Shown: positions 1-8,902 of the stretch, piece after piece
Numbering within the stretch: the first letter of the stretch is position 1
Layout of the letters: every line of letters begins with the position of its first letter
Source of the DNA: Pseudomonas sp. J452
GTDB lineage: Bacteria > Pseudomonadota > Gammaproteobacteria > Pseudomonadales > Pseudomonadaceae
DNA: 64,000 bases
Direction: 5' to 3'
Assembly: GCF_024666525.1 (NCBI RefSeq)
Contig: NZ_CP088294.1
Coordinates: forward strand, 2,666,001-2,730,000
The notes under the pieces: model-generated
Database searches by the model: none
Told to the model about the DNA's origin: nothing
The model's input: only the letters and a program-made list of their open reading frames with translations
Position numbers and translations under genes: made by a program

Positions 1-651
1 GACGGTCAGTTCCGGCATGGCCACGTACTGGGCGTTGATCAGGTGGCTGTGGCCTTCGATGTTGGCCGGGTTGCCGGCGGTGTCGTACTGGCCGTTGCCC
101 GGGCCGAAGATGGTGTTGATGTTGTCGATATAGGCGTAGGTCAGGGTCAGCCCGTCGAGGGGCTTGAGCTGGGCCAGGGCGCCGTCGTAGGTCTGCTCGT
201 TCTGGCGCCAGGCCACGCCGCCGACGTAGCGCTGGTTGTCCAGGTTGATGCGCTGGCGGCCGAGCACGGCAGCGCCGTACTGGTGGTCGTAGCGCAGCAG
301 GGCCTGGTTGACTTCGCTGCCGTCCGGATCGGCAACCACCGAGTATTCGCTCTGGCCGTTACGGGTTTCGTTGTAGGCGGCATCGCCGATGCGGCTGACG
401 TTGTCGGCTTCGATCAGCGCCGACAGGCCGTACCACTTGCCGCTCTGGAAGCCGACACGGGTGCGCAGGGTCTGGGCATTGGCGTGCTTGAGGGCGTTGT
501 CCTGGTCGACGTGCTCATAGCGATAGCGCGCGTCGAGGATCGGCTTGCCCTCGGTGAACAGATTGCTGAAGGCCTCTTCGGCAACGGCGGCGTGACTGAA
601 GGTGGTGCCGGCAATGGCCAGCGACAGCAGGGACAGTTTCATCATGCGCAT
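1..651 (-). CDS. Outer-membrane porin, AlgE/alginate-export-like family (partial, 3' end outside window)
   Basis: Only the first 217 codons are present, because the gene runs off the left edge. The start at 651 is chosen because AGGAAG lies six bases upstream. ATG 645 is an alternative. A signal peptide ends near residue 24 (AVA before EEAF). The mature part has alternating amphipathic strands with motifs such as DARYRYEHVDQ and GRQRINLDNQR, which I recognise from pseudomonad beta-barrel porins annotated as alginate-export (AlgE-like) family. It should form an outer-membrane channel; the substrate cannot be told. It is transcribed away from the phzF-like gene. Membership of a porin family is fairly sure, the exact family less so. 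Confidence 0.75.
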   Translation of the reverse strand, partial: MRMMKLSLLSLAIAGTTFSHAAVAEEAFSNLFTEGKPILDARYRYEHVDQDNALKHANAQTLRTRVGFQSGKWYGLSALIEADNVSRIGDAAYNETRNGQSEYSVVADPDGSEVNQALLRYDHQYGAAVLGRQRINLDNQRYVGGVAWRQNEQTYDGALAQLKPLDGLTLTYAYIDNINTIFGPGNGQYDTAGNPANIEGHSHLINAQYVAMPELTV

Positions 652-997
652 AGCGGTCTTCCTGTAAGCCAAAAAACACAAAAAAAAACGCCACAGCGCC
701 CACTGCTCCAGAAAGGGAGGGGTGCTATGACGTCGTTGTCGGTTGAGTGGCAGACACGCCGTTGTGCTGACCGGGGTGGGTCATAGCAGGCGGCGTGCCA
801 GGATTTGTAAGTGTATGATTTATTAAGATTTAATGAATTTTTAAGAACTTTTTGCGATTTATACATGCACTGCACTTGCTCGTAGTGCATTGATACAGTG
901 CAGCTGTAGTGCAGGAAAAGCGGGCGACTGTACCGGGCGCCAGGCGGGCTGAAACGGCATGCTGCGGGTCATTCAAGGACAGCCACGGAACCGCGCC
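652..997. promoter_or_regulatory. Divergent intergenic region with clustered AGTGCA/TGCACT hexamers
   Basis: This 346-base gap between the porin and the phzF-like gene has no convincing gene. An AT-rich stretch lies at about 815-865. Directly after it are five copies of one hexamer: TGCACT at 866 and 871 and AGTGCA at 884, 897 and 908. The three direct copies start 13 and 11 bases apart. Mixed direct and inverted half-sites of this kind resemble operators of GntR/MocR-type regulators, which often control PhzF-like genes. The regulator is not in the window, so the assignment is inference. Confidence 0.4.
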
Positions 998-1777
998 ATG
1001 CACCTGCAATTCCACCAGATCGACGCCTTCACCAGTCGCCCCTTTAGCGGCAACCCGGCCATGGTCTATCGCCTGGACGCCTGGCTGGCTGACAGCTTGA
1101 TGCAGCAGATCGCCGCCGAGCACAACCTGGCCGAGACCGCTTTCGTGGTGCGCGAAGGGGCCGTCTGGCATATCCGCTGGTTCACCCCGACCACCGAAGT
1201 GCCGCTCTGTGGTCATGCCACCCTGGCCACCGCCCATGTGCTGTTCGAGTTGTATGGGGAGCCGGGCGAGCGGCTGGATTTCATCTGCCGGTCCGGGGCG
1301 CTCAGCGTGGCCCGCGAGGCGGGCCGTCTGGTGCTGGACTTTCCGGCGCTGCAGGCCGCCGAGGTGGCGGTCAGCGTCGAGCTGGAACAGGCTCTGGGCG
1401 TGCCGGTGCTGGCGGCGCGGCAGGGCAATGAGCTGCTCGCGGTGCTGGAGTCGGAGCAGGCAGTGCGCGCCTGCCAGCCGGATATGAAAGCCCTGGCTAG
1501 GCTGCCGGGGCTGGGCGTGATCGTCACCGCGGCGGGGCTCCAGCACGACTTCGTCTCGCGCTATTTCGCCCCGGCTATCGGCATCGATGAAGACCCGGTG
1601 ACCGGTTCCACCCACTGCCTGCTGATTCCCTATTGGGCCGAGCGCCTGGACAAGACCGAGCTCAGTGCCTTGCAGTGTTCGGCTCGCGGTGGCGAGCTGC
1701 ACTGCCGCCTGGACGGCGAGCGGGTGAAGATCGCCGGGCAGGCGGTGCTGATGGCGGGCGGTACGCTGTTTCTGTAA
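998..1777 (+). CDS. PhzF-family isomerase/epimerase-like protein
   Basis: This 259-residue protein belongs to the PhzF family (diaminopimelate-epimerase fold), cytosolic enzymes named after the phenazine-pathway isomerase. Most members have unknown substrates. Seen: N-terminal HLQFHQIDAFTSRPFSGNPA, the conserved glutamate in HNLAETAFV, the CGHATLATAHVLF segment, and the C-terminal EDPVTGSTHC motif. The start at 998 (MHLQF) fits the family N-terminus; an upstream ATG at 959 would add 13 residues unlike the family. There is no phenazine cluster nearby, so phenazine synthesis is not implied. It is divergent from the porin and sits behind the hexamer cluster. Confidence 0.85.
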   Translation: MHLQFHQIDAFTSRPFSGNPAMVYRLDAWLADSLMQQIAAEHNLAETAFVVREGAVWHIRWFTPTTEVPLCGHATLATAHVLFELYGEPGERLDFICRSGALSVAREAGRLVLDFPALQAAEVAVSVELEQALGVPVLAARQGNELLAVLESEQAVRACQPDMKALARLPGLGVIVTAAGLQHDFVSRYFAPAIGIDEDPVTGSTHCLLIPYWAERLDKTELSALQCSARGGELHCRLDGERVKIAGQAVLMAGGTLFL

Positions 1778-1821
1778 GTGAGTGGTTTAGCGGCACAACC
1801 TAGGAGAGCACCGGTGTACTT

Positions 1822-1879
1822 GTAGGAGCCAGCTTGCTGGCGATCCGCCGACAAGCATCGCCAGCAAGCTGGCTCCTAC
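1822..1879. repeat. REP-type inverted pair (GTAGGAGCCAGCTTGCTGG family)
   Basis: Two perfectly complementary 23-base arms (1822-1844 and 1857-1879) flank a 12-base spacer. The arm sequence GTAGGAGCCAGCTTGCTGG... is a familiar pseudomonad REP. The pair lies between the convergent phzF-like and ABC ATPase genes, where it could also act as a two-way terminator. The same arms recur at 18867-18945. Confidence 0.85.
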
Positions 1880-1943
1880 GGTAAGCGCCGAGCGCGACGA
1901 TGCCCAGTGGCATGCGTATCCGCAAGCGCCGCTAGGCTTTCCT

Positions 1944-3050
1944 TCAGTTGCTGGTAACGCGCCTTACGCCGGATTCCGCCAGATTGACCTGGGCGGCCAC
2001 GCTGCCCTGCACCGGGAACGCCACCAGGTGGTCGGCGGCGACGCGAATGCCGACCTGCTGGCCCGGCAAATGGTCGGCGTGGCTGGGGAAGATCGCCTCC
2101 AGCTGGGTGCCGGTGGGCAGTTGCAGGCGATACAGGGTGGCGGCGCCGAGGAAGGTCTTGCCGACGATCTGTGCCTTCTGCTGGCTGTCCGGGGCGTAGA
2201 CGATGTCGTCCGGGCGCAGCAGCACGTCCACCGAGCTGCCGGGTGCCCAGGTGTAGGCGCGGTTGCCGTGGATGATGCCCAGCTCGGTCTGCACCGTATC
2301 CGGGCTCTGCAGCAAGCCGCGAATGAAGTAGCCCTGGCCGACGAAGCTGGCGACGAAGGGCGTCAGCGGCTCGTGGTAGAGGTTGTAGGGCGTGTCCCAC
2401 TGCTCCAGCCGGCCATCCTTGAACACGCCGACATGATCGCTGACGGCGAAGGCTTCTTCCTGGTCATGGGTGACCAGGATGGCGCTGGTGCCGCGCGCCT
2501 TGAGGATGTCACGCACCTCGTGGCTGAGGCGGCGGCGCAGCTCGCCGTCGAGGTTGGAGAAGGGTTCGTCGAGCAGCAGCAGCTGCGGCTCCGGCGCCAG
2601 GGCGCGGGCCAGCGAGACGCGCTGCTGCTGGCCGCCGGACAGCTCATGGGGATAGCGCTTGCTCAGGTGCGTGAGCTTGACCAGCTCCAGCAGCTCGGCG
2701 GTGATCTGCTCGCGGCGCGGATGCTTGCGGATGCCGAAGGCGATGTTCTCGGCCACGGACAGGTGGGGAAACAGGGCGTAGTCCTGGAACACCATGCCGA
2801 TCCGGCGTTTCTCCGGGGCCAGGGTGTAGCCGGCGCGGGAAATCACTGCGCCGGCCAGCTCGATCTCGCCTTCCAGCAGCGGCTCGAAGCCGGCGATGGC
2901 GCGCAGGGTGGTGGTCTTGCCGCAGCCGGAAGGGCCGAGCAGGCAGCCGATGTCGCCGGCATTCAGGTGCAGGTTGAGCTGCTGCACCACGGGGTGTTCC
3001 TGATAGCCGCAGGCCAGGCCGCGCAGGCTGAGCAGCAGGGACTGGCTCAT
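1944..3050 (-). CDS. ABC transporter ATP-binding protein (FbpC/PotA-like), orphan
   Basis: A 368-residue importer ATPase. Walker [10 protein letters not shown] lies at about 39-47, LSGGQ at 137-141, Walker B LLLLDEP at 157-163, and a TOBE-like domain follows from about residue 270. The closest families are Fe3+ (FbpC) and spermidine/putrescine (PotA) ATPases. The start at 3050 (MSQSLLL) overlaps the argF stop by four bases (ATGA), indicating translational coupling. No permease or binding protein is nearby. The same ATPase-argF pairing exists in P. aeruginosa. Its membrane partner and substrate are unknown. Confidence 0.85.
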   Translation of the reverse strand: MSQSLLLSLRGLACGYQEHPVVQQLNLHLNAGDIGCLLGPSGCGKTTTLRAIAGFEPLLEGEIELAGAVISRAGYTLAPEKRRIGMVFQDYALFPHLSVAENIAFGIRKHPRREQITAELLELVKLTHLSKRYPHELSGGQQQRVSLARALAPEPQLLLLDEPFSNLDGELRRRLSHEVRDILKARGTSAILVTHDQEEAFAVSDHVGVFKDGRLEQWDTPYNLYHEPLTPFVASFVGQGYFIRGLLQSPDTVQTELGIIHGNRAYTWAPGSSVDVLLRPDDIVYAPDSQQKAQIVGKTFLGAATLYRLQLPTGTQLEAIFPSHADHLPGQQVGIRVAADHLVAFPVQGSVAAQVNLAESGVRRVTSN

Positions 3051-3958
3051 GCCTGGGGGGCGACGAGGAATTCGAGCAGGGCCTTCTGCGCATGCAGGCG
3101 GTTCTCGGCCTGGTCCCAGGCAAAGGCGCGCGGGTCGTCGAGCAGGTCCATGCTGATTTCTTCGCCGCGATGCGCCGGCAGGCAGTGCAGGAAAATCACC
3201 GCAGGATCGGCGGCATCCAGCAGGGCGCGGTTGACCTGGTAGGGGGCGAACAGTTTGAGGCGCTTGGCGCTTTCCTCTTCCTGGCCCATGGAGGTCCACA
3301 CGTCGGTGCTCACCAGGTGCGCGCCGGCCACGGCGGCAAAGGGGTCGCGAACGATCTGCACGCGCTCGCCGGCGGCTTTGATGAATTCGGCCTTCGGCTC
3401 GTAACCCTCGGGGCAGGCCACGCGCAGCTGGAAGTCGAACTGCTGCGCCGCTTCGATATAGGTGTTGCACATGTTGTTGCCGTCGCCGATCCAGGCCACG
3501 GTCTTGCCGGCGATGCTGCCGCGCTGCTCGACGAAGGTCTGCATGTCGGCCAGCAACTGGCAGGGGTGCAGGTCGTCGGAAAGGCCGTTGATTAGCGGCA
3601 CCCGCGAATGGGCGGCGAATTCGGTCAGGCTGCTGTGGGCGAAGGTACGGATCATCACCGCATCGAGCATGCGCGACATGACAATGGCCGTGTCGCCGAT
3701 CGGCTCGCCGCGGCCCAGTTGGGTGTCACGCGGGGAGAGGAAAATGGCCTGGCCGCCGAGCTGGATCATGCCGGCTTCGAACGACAGGCGGGTGCGGGTC
3801 GAGGCCTTCTCGAAGATCATCCCCAGCACGCGGTTTTTCAGCGGCTCATGCAGCACGCCACGCTGGCGCAGGTCCTTTAGCTCGATGGCGCGACGGATCA
3901 GCCCACTCAGTTCCTGAGGGGTGCAATCCATCAACGAGAGAAAGTGCCTGGTGCTCAT
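3047..3958 (-). CDS. argF: Anabolic ornithine carbamoyltransferase
   Basis: Catalyses carbamoyl phosphate + ornithine to citrulline in cytosolic arginine biosynthesis. The 303-residue protein has the carbamoyl-phosphate-binding STRTR motif near residue 56, the DLHPCQ segment, and the ornithine-site [10 protein letters not shown] near the C-terminus. Its sequence follows pseudomonad ArgF throughout, not the catabolic ArcB. The start MSTRHF is at 3958, and another ATG precedes it at 3961. Its stop overlaps the start of the downstream ABC ATPase. Upstream TGTCGC half-sites fit ArgR repression. Confidence 0.95.
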   Translation of the reverse strand: MSTRHFLSLMDCTPQELSGLIRRAIELKDLRQRGVLHEPLKNRVLGMIFEKASTRTRLSFEAGMIQLGGQAIFLSPRDTQLGRGEPIGDTAIVMSRMLDAVMIRTFAHSSLTEFAAHSRVPLINGLSDDLHPCQLLADMQTFVEQRGSIAGKTVAWIGDGNNMCNTYIEAAQQFDFQLRVACPEGYEPKAEFIKAAGERVQIVRDPFAAVAGAHLVSTDVWTSMGQEEESAKRLKLFAPYQVNRALLDAADPAVIFLHCLPAHRGEEISMDLLDDPRAFAWDQAENRLHAQKALLEFLVAPQA

Positions 3959-3961
3959 CAT

Positions 3962-4281
3962 TCACTACCTTAGGTTTTACGATTGTCGCGGTGGCGGTTT
4001 TTCCGGGGAAAAGCACGCCGTACAGCGGCTGGAGCCGCGTGGGGGCGACAAATGGGGAGGCGCGATCTTATAAGGAAATGACGAGCCGGGGCAAATGAGC
4101 GGCCCTGCCGCGTATTGCAACTGGCTGAATCAGGAGATTTTTGCCAGTGCGGGCGATGTCACAAAAGTGACATGCCGGCTTGCTGGCCTGCGCTCCCGAC
4201 TCCTACCATGCGCGCCGCCTGACCAGGCACTTTAAGCCCTGCAACAGGGCACATGGATAGATCAATGCAAAGGAGTCTTGC
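3962..4281. promoter_or_regulatory. argF / lipoprotein divergent promoter region with ArgR-like half-sites and an operator-like palindrome
   Basis: No gene is seen in this 320-base gap. For argF (minus strand), TTATAAG at about 4067-4073 could be a -10 element. A TGTCGC half-site (read on the minus strand at 4050-4045) lies just downstream, and a second TGTCGC is at 3984-3989 on the plus strand; TGTCGC is the start of the P. aeruginosa ArgR consensus half-site. Nearer the lipoprotein gene is a perfect palindrome, ATGTCACAAAAGTGACAT (4156-4173), whose regulator I cannot name. Confidence 0.35.
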
Positions 4282-4713
4282 ATGAAACACGTAGCCTATG
4301 CCGCCGCTTTTTCCGCCCTCGCCCTGTTGACTGGCTGTGCCAGCCAGAACTACAGCCAGCCGAGCGCACCGCTGAACGGTGAAGTACAAACCAACCTGAA
4401 AGCGGACGTGAAAGTCGGCGAGTCCATCACGGGCGAATCCTCGGTGAACATCCTCTTCGGTCTGTTCAAGCTGGGTGGCGATACCCAGTTCGCCGACGGC
4501 GTAACCTATGGTGGTGGCGAAGGTGGTTTCGCCCTGGGTCTGGACCCGGTGGCTGCTGCCAAATCCGCGGCTGCCTTCAAGGCAGTCAAATCCTCCGGTG
4601 CCGACCTGATCGTCGCGCCGCGCTACGAAGTGAGCGTGCAGGATTACATGGTGTACAAGGCCGTTAACGTCAAAGTGACCGGCAACAAAGGCACCATCAG
4701 CGCCATTCGTTGA
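4282..4713 (+). CDS. Small lipoprotein of unknown function
   Basis: A 143-residue protein with a type II signal peptide: lipobox LLTGC with acylated Cys19. The start is supported by AAAGGAG eight bases upstream. The mature part is glycine/alanine-rich (GLFKLGGDTQFADGV, YGGGEGGFALG) and ends in a predicted beta-rich domain with no catalytic motif. It is probably anchored in the outer or inner membrane facing the periplasm. It may belong to the TRL-like small lipoproteins, but I am not sure. It stands alone between argF and a molybdoenzyme, behind a perfect palindrome that may regulate it. Confidence 0.8.
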   Translation: MKHVAYAAAFSALALLTGCASQNYSQPSAPLNGEVQTNLKADVKVGESITGESSVNILFGLFKLGGDTQFADGVTYGGGEGGFALGLDPVAAAKSAAAFKAVKSSGADLIVAPRYEVSVQDYMVYKAVNVKVTGNKGTISAIR

Positions 4714-4771
4714 TCGGCAGGGCCACTCGGCTGCCTGCAGTCGAGCCCGGCCTGATCAATTGATGCGCTGT

Positions 4772-4802
4772 TGAATCGGTGGGCATGATGCCCACCGATT
4801 CA
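4772..4802. repeat. Perfect 31-base palindrome
   Basis: Fifteen-base arms around one central base, starting TGAATCGGTGGGC and ending GCCCACCGATTCA. As RNA it would form a 13-bp stem with a 5-base loop downstream of the lipoprotein gene, but no T-tract follows. It could be a terminator-like hairpin or an operator for the molybdoenzyme 96 bases further on. Confidence 0.6.
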
Positions 4803-4897
4803 TGAAACGCAGGCCACTGGCCAAGCATTCCTTCTGCCGCCATAGTCTTGTTTCCACGACCTGACCGGTCGTCTCGAACAAGAAGATGAGGCCAGCC

Positions 4898-7006
4898 ATG
4901 AGCAAGACCCTCCACCACCGTGCCTGCCACCTGTGCGAGGCTATCTGCGGTCTGACCATCGAAACCGAACGCCTGGCCGACGGCAGCCAGCAGATCCTGT
5001 CGATCAAGGGCGACGCTCAGGACAGCTTCAGTCGTGGCCATATCTGCCCCAAGGCCGTGGCCCTGCAAGACATCCAGCACGACCCTGACCGCCTGCGCCA
5101 ACCCATGCGCCGCAGCGGCAGCGAGTGGCAGCCGATTGGCTGGGACGAGGCCTTTGCCCTGGTCGCCGAGCGCCTGGCGGCCATCCAGGAGCAGCACGGC
5201 AAGAACGCCGTGGCCATCTACCAGGGCAACCCCAGCGTGCACAACTACGGGCTGATGACCCACAGCAACTACTTCCTCGGCCAGCTGAAGACGCGCAACC
5301 GCTTCTCCGCCACCTCGGTGGATCAGTTGCCGCACCACCTGACCAGTTACCTGATGTATGGCCACGGCTTCCTGCTGCCGATCCCGGACATCGATCACAC
5401 CCAGTTCATGCTGATCCTCGGTGGCAACCCGCTGGCCTCCAACGGCAGCCTGATGACCGTGCCGGACGTGGAGAAACGCCTAAAGGCGCTCAAGGCCCGT
5501 GGCGGCAAGCTGGTGGTAGTCGACCCACGGCGCAGCGAGACGGCGGCGATGGCCGACCAGCATGTGTTCGTCCGCCCTGGCAACGATGCAGCCTTGCTCC
5601 TGGGTCTGCTCAATACCCTGTTCGACGAGGGCCTGACCCGCGCCAGCCACCTGCCGGTCAATGGCCTGGAGCAGGTGCGGGCGGCGATTGCCGACTTCAC
5701 GGCCGAGGCCATGAGCGGCCGCTGCGGCGTGCCGGCGGCGACCATCCGCCAGTTGGCGCGGGACTTCGCCGGCGCCGAGTCGGCGGTGTGCTACGGGCGC
5801 ATGGGCGTTTCGACCCAGGCCTTCGGCAGCCTGTGCCACTGGCTGATCCAGCTGATCAACCTGGTCACCGGCAACCTCGATCAGTCCGGCGGCGCCCTGT
5901 GCACCACGCCGGCGCTGGACCTGGTGGCGACTACCTCCGGCGGCCATTTCAATGTCTGGCAGAGCCGGGTTTCCGGCCTGCCGGAGTACGGCGGCGAGCT
6001 GCCGGTGGCGGCGCTGGCCGAGGAGATGCTCACCCCGGGCGACGGCCAGGTGCGCGCGCTGATCACCGTGGCCGGCAACCCGGTGCTGTCCACCCCCAAC
6101 GGTCGCCAGCTGGAGCAGGCGCTGGAAGGGCTGGAGTTCATGCTCAGCATCGACCTCTATATCAATGAAACCACCCGCTACGCCGACCTGATCCTGCCGC
6201 CCACCGCGCCGCTGGAGCACGAGCACTACGACAGCACCTTCAATGCCTTCGCCGTGCGCAACGTCACCCGTTTCAACGAGGCGGTGCTGGACAAGCCGGT
6301 CGGGGCGCTGGACGACTGGGAAATCTTCGTCGGCCTGGCCAAGGCCTTCGCCGCCAAGGTCGGCAATGAGCTGAAGCCGACCAAGGCGCCGGAGCAGATG
6401 ATCGATATGGGCGTGCGCTTCGGCCCCTACGGCGACCAGTCGCCCCACAAGCTCAGCCTGGCGGCTCTGCGCGAGCAGCCCCATGGCATCGACCTGGGGC
6501 CGCTGCAGCCGAACCTGGGCGGGCGCCTGAAGACCGAGTCCAAGGCCGTCGAGGCCGCCCCGGCGCTGCTGGTCGCCGACCTCGCGCGTTTCGCAGCGCA
6601 ACCGCAGGCGGGCGAGGGTGAGCTGATGTTGATCGGCCGTCGCCATGTGCGCAGCAACAATTCCTGGATGCACAACTACCAGCGCCTGGTGAAAGGCAAG
6701 CCGCGCCACCAGTTGCTGATGCATCCGCAGGACATGGCCGGGCGCAGCCTTAGCGATGGCCAGCGCGTGCGCATTGAGTCACGCGTTGGCGCCATCGAGG
6801 TCGAGGTGCTCGGCAGCGAGGACATGATGCCCGGCGTGGTCAGCCTGCCGCACGGCTGGGGGCATGCCCGCCCGGGTGTGCAGATGGCGATTGCCAGCGC
6901 CCAGCCCGGAGCCAGCGCCAATGACCTGACCGACGAGCGTCATCTCGATGCGGTATCCGGTAACGCGGCGCTGAACGGGTTGCCGGTGCGGGTTGCAGCA
7001 GCCTGA
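4898..7006 (+). CDS. Molybdopterin-dependent oxidoreductase (formate dehydrogenase/nitrate reductase-like family)
   Basis: A 702-residue member of the DMSO-reductase superfamily. The N-terminus carries a 4Fe-4S motif, C-x2-C-x3-C (ACHLCEAICG), with a fourth Cys in GHICPKA. Further on are the molybdopterin domains (GGNPLASNG, VVDPRRSETA, AGNPVLSTPNGR) and a C-terminal molydop-binding domain (RSNNSWMHN, SLPHGWGH). There is no twin-arginine signal, so it is likely cytoplasmic. The start at 4898 follows GAGG by seven bases; ATG 4886 is an alternative. No partner subunits are adjacent and the substrate is unknown. It needs molybdenum cofactor; modABC lies elsewhere in this window. Confidence 0.88.
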   Translation: MSKTLHHRACHLCEAICGLTIETERLADGSQQILSIKGDAQDSFSRGHICPKAVALQDIQHDPDRLRQPMRRSGSEWQPIGWDEAFALVAERLAAIQEQHGKNAVAIYQGNPSVHNYGLMTHSNYFLGQLKTRNRFSATSVDQLPHHLTSYLMYGHGFLLPIPDIDHTQFMLILGGNPLASNGSLMTVPDVEKRLKALKARGGKLVVVDPRRSETAAMADQHVFVRPGNDAALLLGLLNTLFDEGLTRASHLPVNGLEQVRAAIADFTAEAMSGRCGVPAATIRQLARDFAGAESAVCYGRMGVSTQAFGSLCHWLIQLINLVTGNLDQSGGALCTTPALDLVATTSGGHFNVWQSRVSGLPEYGGELPVAALAEEMLTPGDGQVRALITVAGNPVLSTPNGRQLEQALEGLEFMLSIDLYINETTRYADLILPPTAPLEHEHYDSTFNAFAVRNVTRFNEAVLDKPVGALDDWEIFVGLAKAFAAKVGNELKPTKAPEQMIDMGVRFGPYGDQSPHKLSLAALREQPHGIDLGPLQPNLGGRLKTESKAVEAAPALLVADLARFAAQPQAGEGELMLIGRRHVRSNNSWMHNYQRLVKGKPRHQLLMHPQDMAGRSLSDGQRVRIESRVGAIEVEVLGSEDMMPGVVSLPHGWGHARPGVQMAIASAQPGASANDLTDERHLDAVSGNAALNGLPVRVAAA

Positions 7007-7015
7007 GTGGACGAT

Positions 7016-7068
7016 GTAGGGCGGGTGTAACCCGCGTGAAGAGGGTTTGCGGGTTGCACCCGCCCTAC
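7016..7068. repeat. REP-like inverted repeat (GTAGGGCGGGTG type)
   Basis: Twenty-base arms, GTAGGGCGGGTGTAACCCGC (7016-7035) and its near-perfect complement (7049-7068), flank a 13-base spacer just after the molybdoenzyme stop. It differs in sequence from the GTAGGAGCC pairs elsewhere in the window. Confidence 0.75.
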
Positions 7069-7208
7069 GCCGGTCACTGAGGCGCGGAATGAGCAAGCAA
7101 TTCCGCTTGGCGGCTAAGGGGCTAACCCGAGCCCATTAGTGGGATTTTCGGTTACAATCGCGCCCATCCTGTCCGGTGCAGTCCGGGAAAGTTCAGACGA
7201 GGTGAGTC

Positions 7209-7538
7209 GTGGATATTATCGATACCATCAAAGATCAAATCGCCAACAACACCATCCTGCTGTACATGAAAGGCTCGCCGAATGCGCCGCAGTGCGGTTT
7301 TTCGTCGAAAGCCGCGCAGGTGGTGATGGCCTGTGGCGAGAAGTTCGCCTATGTGGACATCCTGCAAAACCCGGAAATCCGCGCCAACCTGCCGAAGTAC
7401 GCCAACTGGCCGACCTTCCCGCAGCTGTGGGTCGGTGGTGAGCTGGTCGGTGGCAGCGACATCATGACCGAGATGTTCGAGAAGGGTGAGCTGCAGGCCC
7501 TGATCAAGGAAGCCGCACAAAAGGCCAGCGCCGAGTAA
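7209..7538 (+). CDS. grxD: Monothiol glutaredoxin, Grx4/GrxD type
   Basis: A 109-residue glutaredoxin with the monothiol active site CGFS (29-32) and the glutathione-binding TFPQLWVGGELVGG segment. Members bind a glutathione-coordinated [2Fe-2S] cluster as dimers or with BolA and deliver clusters in the cytosol. The start is GTG at 7209, preceded by GAGGTGA at a good distance. It is convergent with bacterioferritin across a shared terminator. Both concern iron handling, and the same pair is adjacent in P. aeruginosa. Confidence 0.95.
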   Translation: MDIIDTIKDQIANNTILLYMKGSPNAPQCGFSSKAAQVVMACGEKFAYVDILQNPEIRANLPKYANWPTFPQLWVGGELVGGSDIMTEMFEKGELQALIKEAAQKASAE

Positions 7539-7547
7539 TTCGGCACT

Positions 7548-7587
7548 GCAATAAAAAAGCCCCGCGAATGCGGGGCTTTTTTATTGC
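7548..7587. terminator. Bidirectional rho-independent terminator
   Basis: An 18-bp perfect stem (7548-7565 / 7570-7587) with loop GAAT. The GC core AGCCCCGC/GCGGGGCT is flanked by six A and six T, so it terminates both grxD and the convergent bfrB. Confidence 0.95.
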
Positions 7588-7594
7588 AGCTGGC

Positions 7595-8065
7595 TTATTC
7601 GTCCATCTGCGACTGCAGGTAGTTCTCCAGGCCGACCTTGTCGATCAGGCCGAGCTGGGTTTCCAGCCAGTCGATGTGCTCTTCCTCGGACTCGAGGATG
7701 TCTTCCAGCATATCGCGGGTGCCGTAGTCGCCGACGCTTTCGCAGTAGGCGATGGCGGCTTTCAGGTCGGGAATCGCCTGTTGCTCGAGCTTGAGGTCGC
7801 TGCCGAGCATTTCCTTGGTGTTCTCGCCGATCATCAGCTTGCCGAGATCCTGCAGGTTGGGCAGGCCTTCGAGGAAGAGGATGCGCTTGATCAGCTTGTC
7901 CGCATGCTTCATTTCGTCGATGGACTCGTGATACTCGTGCTCACCGAGCTTTTTCAGACCCCAGTCTTCGTACATGCGCGCATGCAGAAAGTACTGGTTG
8001 ATGGCCACCAGCTCGTTGCCGAGGATCTTGTTCAGATGTTGGATGACTTTCTTGTCGCCTTTCAT
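7595..8065 (-). CDS. bfrB: Bacterioferritin (heme-binding, BfrB type)
   Basis: A 156-residue iron-storage subunit that assembles into a 24-mer cage and mineralises Fe3+. Heme ligand Met52 is present, as are ferroxidase residues Glu18, Glu51 and His54 and the later Glu/His pair in [11 protein letters not shown]. The sequence closely follows P. aeruginosa BfrB. The gene for the electron-donating ferredoxin Bfd, which neighbours bfrB in P. aeruginosa, is not found upstream here. The upstream region to about 8230 is unusually AT-rich and must hold the promoter; I see no clear Fur box. Confidence 0.95.
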   Translation of the reverse strand: MKGDKKVIQHLNKILGNELVAINQYFLHARMYEDWGLKKLGEHEYHESIDEMKHADKLIKRILFLEGLPNLQDLGKLMIGENTKEMLGSDLKLEQQAIPDLKAAIAYCESVGDYGTRDMLEDILESEEEHIDWLETQLGLIDKVGLENYLQSQMDE

Positions 8066-8363
8066 GACGCGCCTCGCGTGGCTGGTGTAAGTAACAAGGA
8101 AGTTTGCGCCCGCTATTGCCGATCGTCAAACATAAGCAATTGAAAAATATATGAAAATTAATATAAATAAGAATGCTTAAGTTCTGCGTCTTGGCGCTAA
8201 ATCATTGAAATAAAGCAATAAAAATTAGTCGCGGCCTAGTGTTTCATGCGGGAGTGCCGTGGTCCCGTTATGCGCAATATTCTGCGGCTTGGCGAGGTAG
8301 GGTAATGAACGAGTTTGGCACCAGAGCAACCAGCAGGCGTAGGCAGGGGCAGGGTGCGCCGCG
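8066..8363. promoter_or_regulatory. AT-rich bfrB upstream region, no gene seen
   Basis: The stretch about 8125-8230 is strikingly AT-rich compared with the window. It probably carries the bfrB promoter on the minus strand. Nothing else recognisable is present before the DUF2784 gene. Confidence 0.4.
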
Positions 8364-8729
8364 ATGATCCTGCGCATCGCTGCCGATGGCGTGGTGCTCC
8401 TGCACCTGGGCTTCATCCTGTTCGTGCTGTTTGGCGCGCTGCTGGTGTGGCGTTGGCCGCGCTTGGCCTGGCTTCATCTGCCTGCGGTGGCCTGGGGCGC
8501 TGCGGTGGAGCTGTTGCACCTCTACTGCCCGCTGACACCCCTGGAAAACCTGTTGCGCCAGGCTGCCGGGCAGCAGGGCTATAGCGGTGGATTCGTCGAG
8601 CAGTACCTGATTCCGCTGATCTACCCGGCCGGGCTGACGCCGCAACTCCAGCTGTGGCTGGGTGCCCTGGTGCTGCTGGTAAACCTGCCTATCTACCTCT
8701 GGCTGCTACTGCGCGGGTTGCGGCGCTGA
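8364..8729 (+). CDS. DUF2784-family inner-membrane protein
   Basis: A 121-residue protein with three or four hydrophobic segments (about 8-30, 35-55, 95-118) and the conserved cores LHLGFILFVLFGALLVW and VELLHLYCPLTPLEN, which identify the DUF2784 family. Function unknown; an inner-membrane location is expected. The start ATG 8364 lacks a strong ribosome-binding site. It stands alone, with no operon partner. Confidence 0.8.
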   Translation: MILRIAADGVVLLHLGFILFVLFGALLVWRWPRLAWLHLPAVAWGAAVELLHLYCPLTPLENLLRQAAGQQGYSGGFVEQYLIPLIYPAGLTPQLQLWLGALVLLVNLPIYLWLLLRGLRR

Positions 8730-8902
8730 GTCATTACAATCGCTGGCGGTATGCATATCGCGAAACCCTCTAGCGTCTGCTGCGGCGCGACCTAGGTTTA
8801 GTTACAGCAGTACCCGCTTTGCATGTGTCTGGCTGGTGCCTGGCGCGGGCCGTGGGGTGATGGGAGCGCAACCCGTGCGAGTCACCGACAAGGAGTCTGA
8901 TC

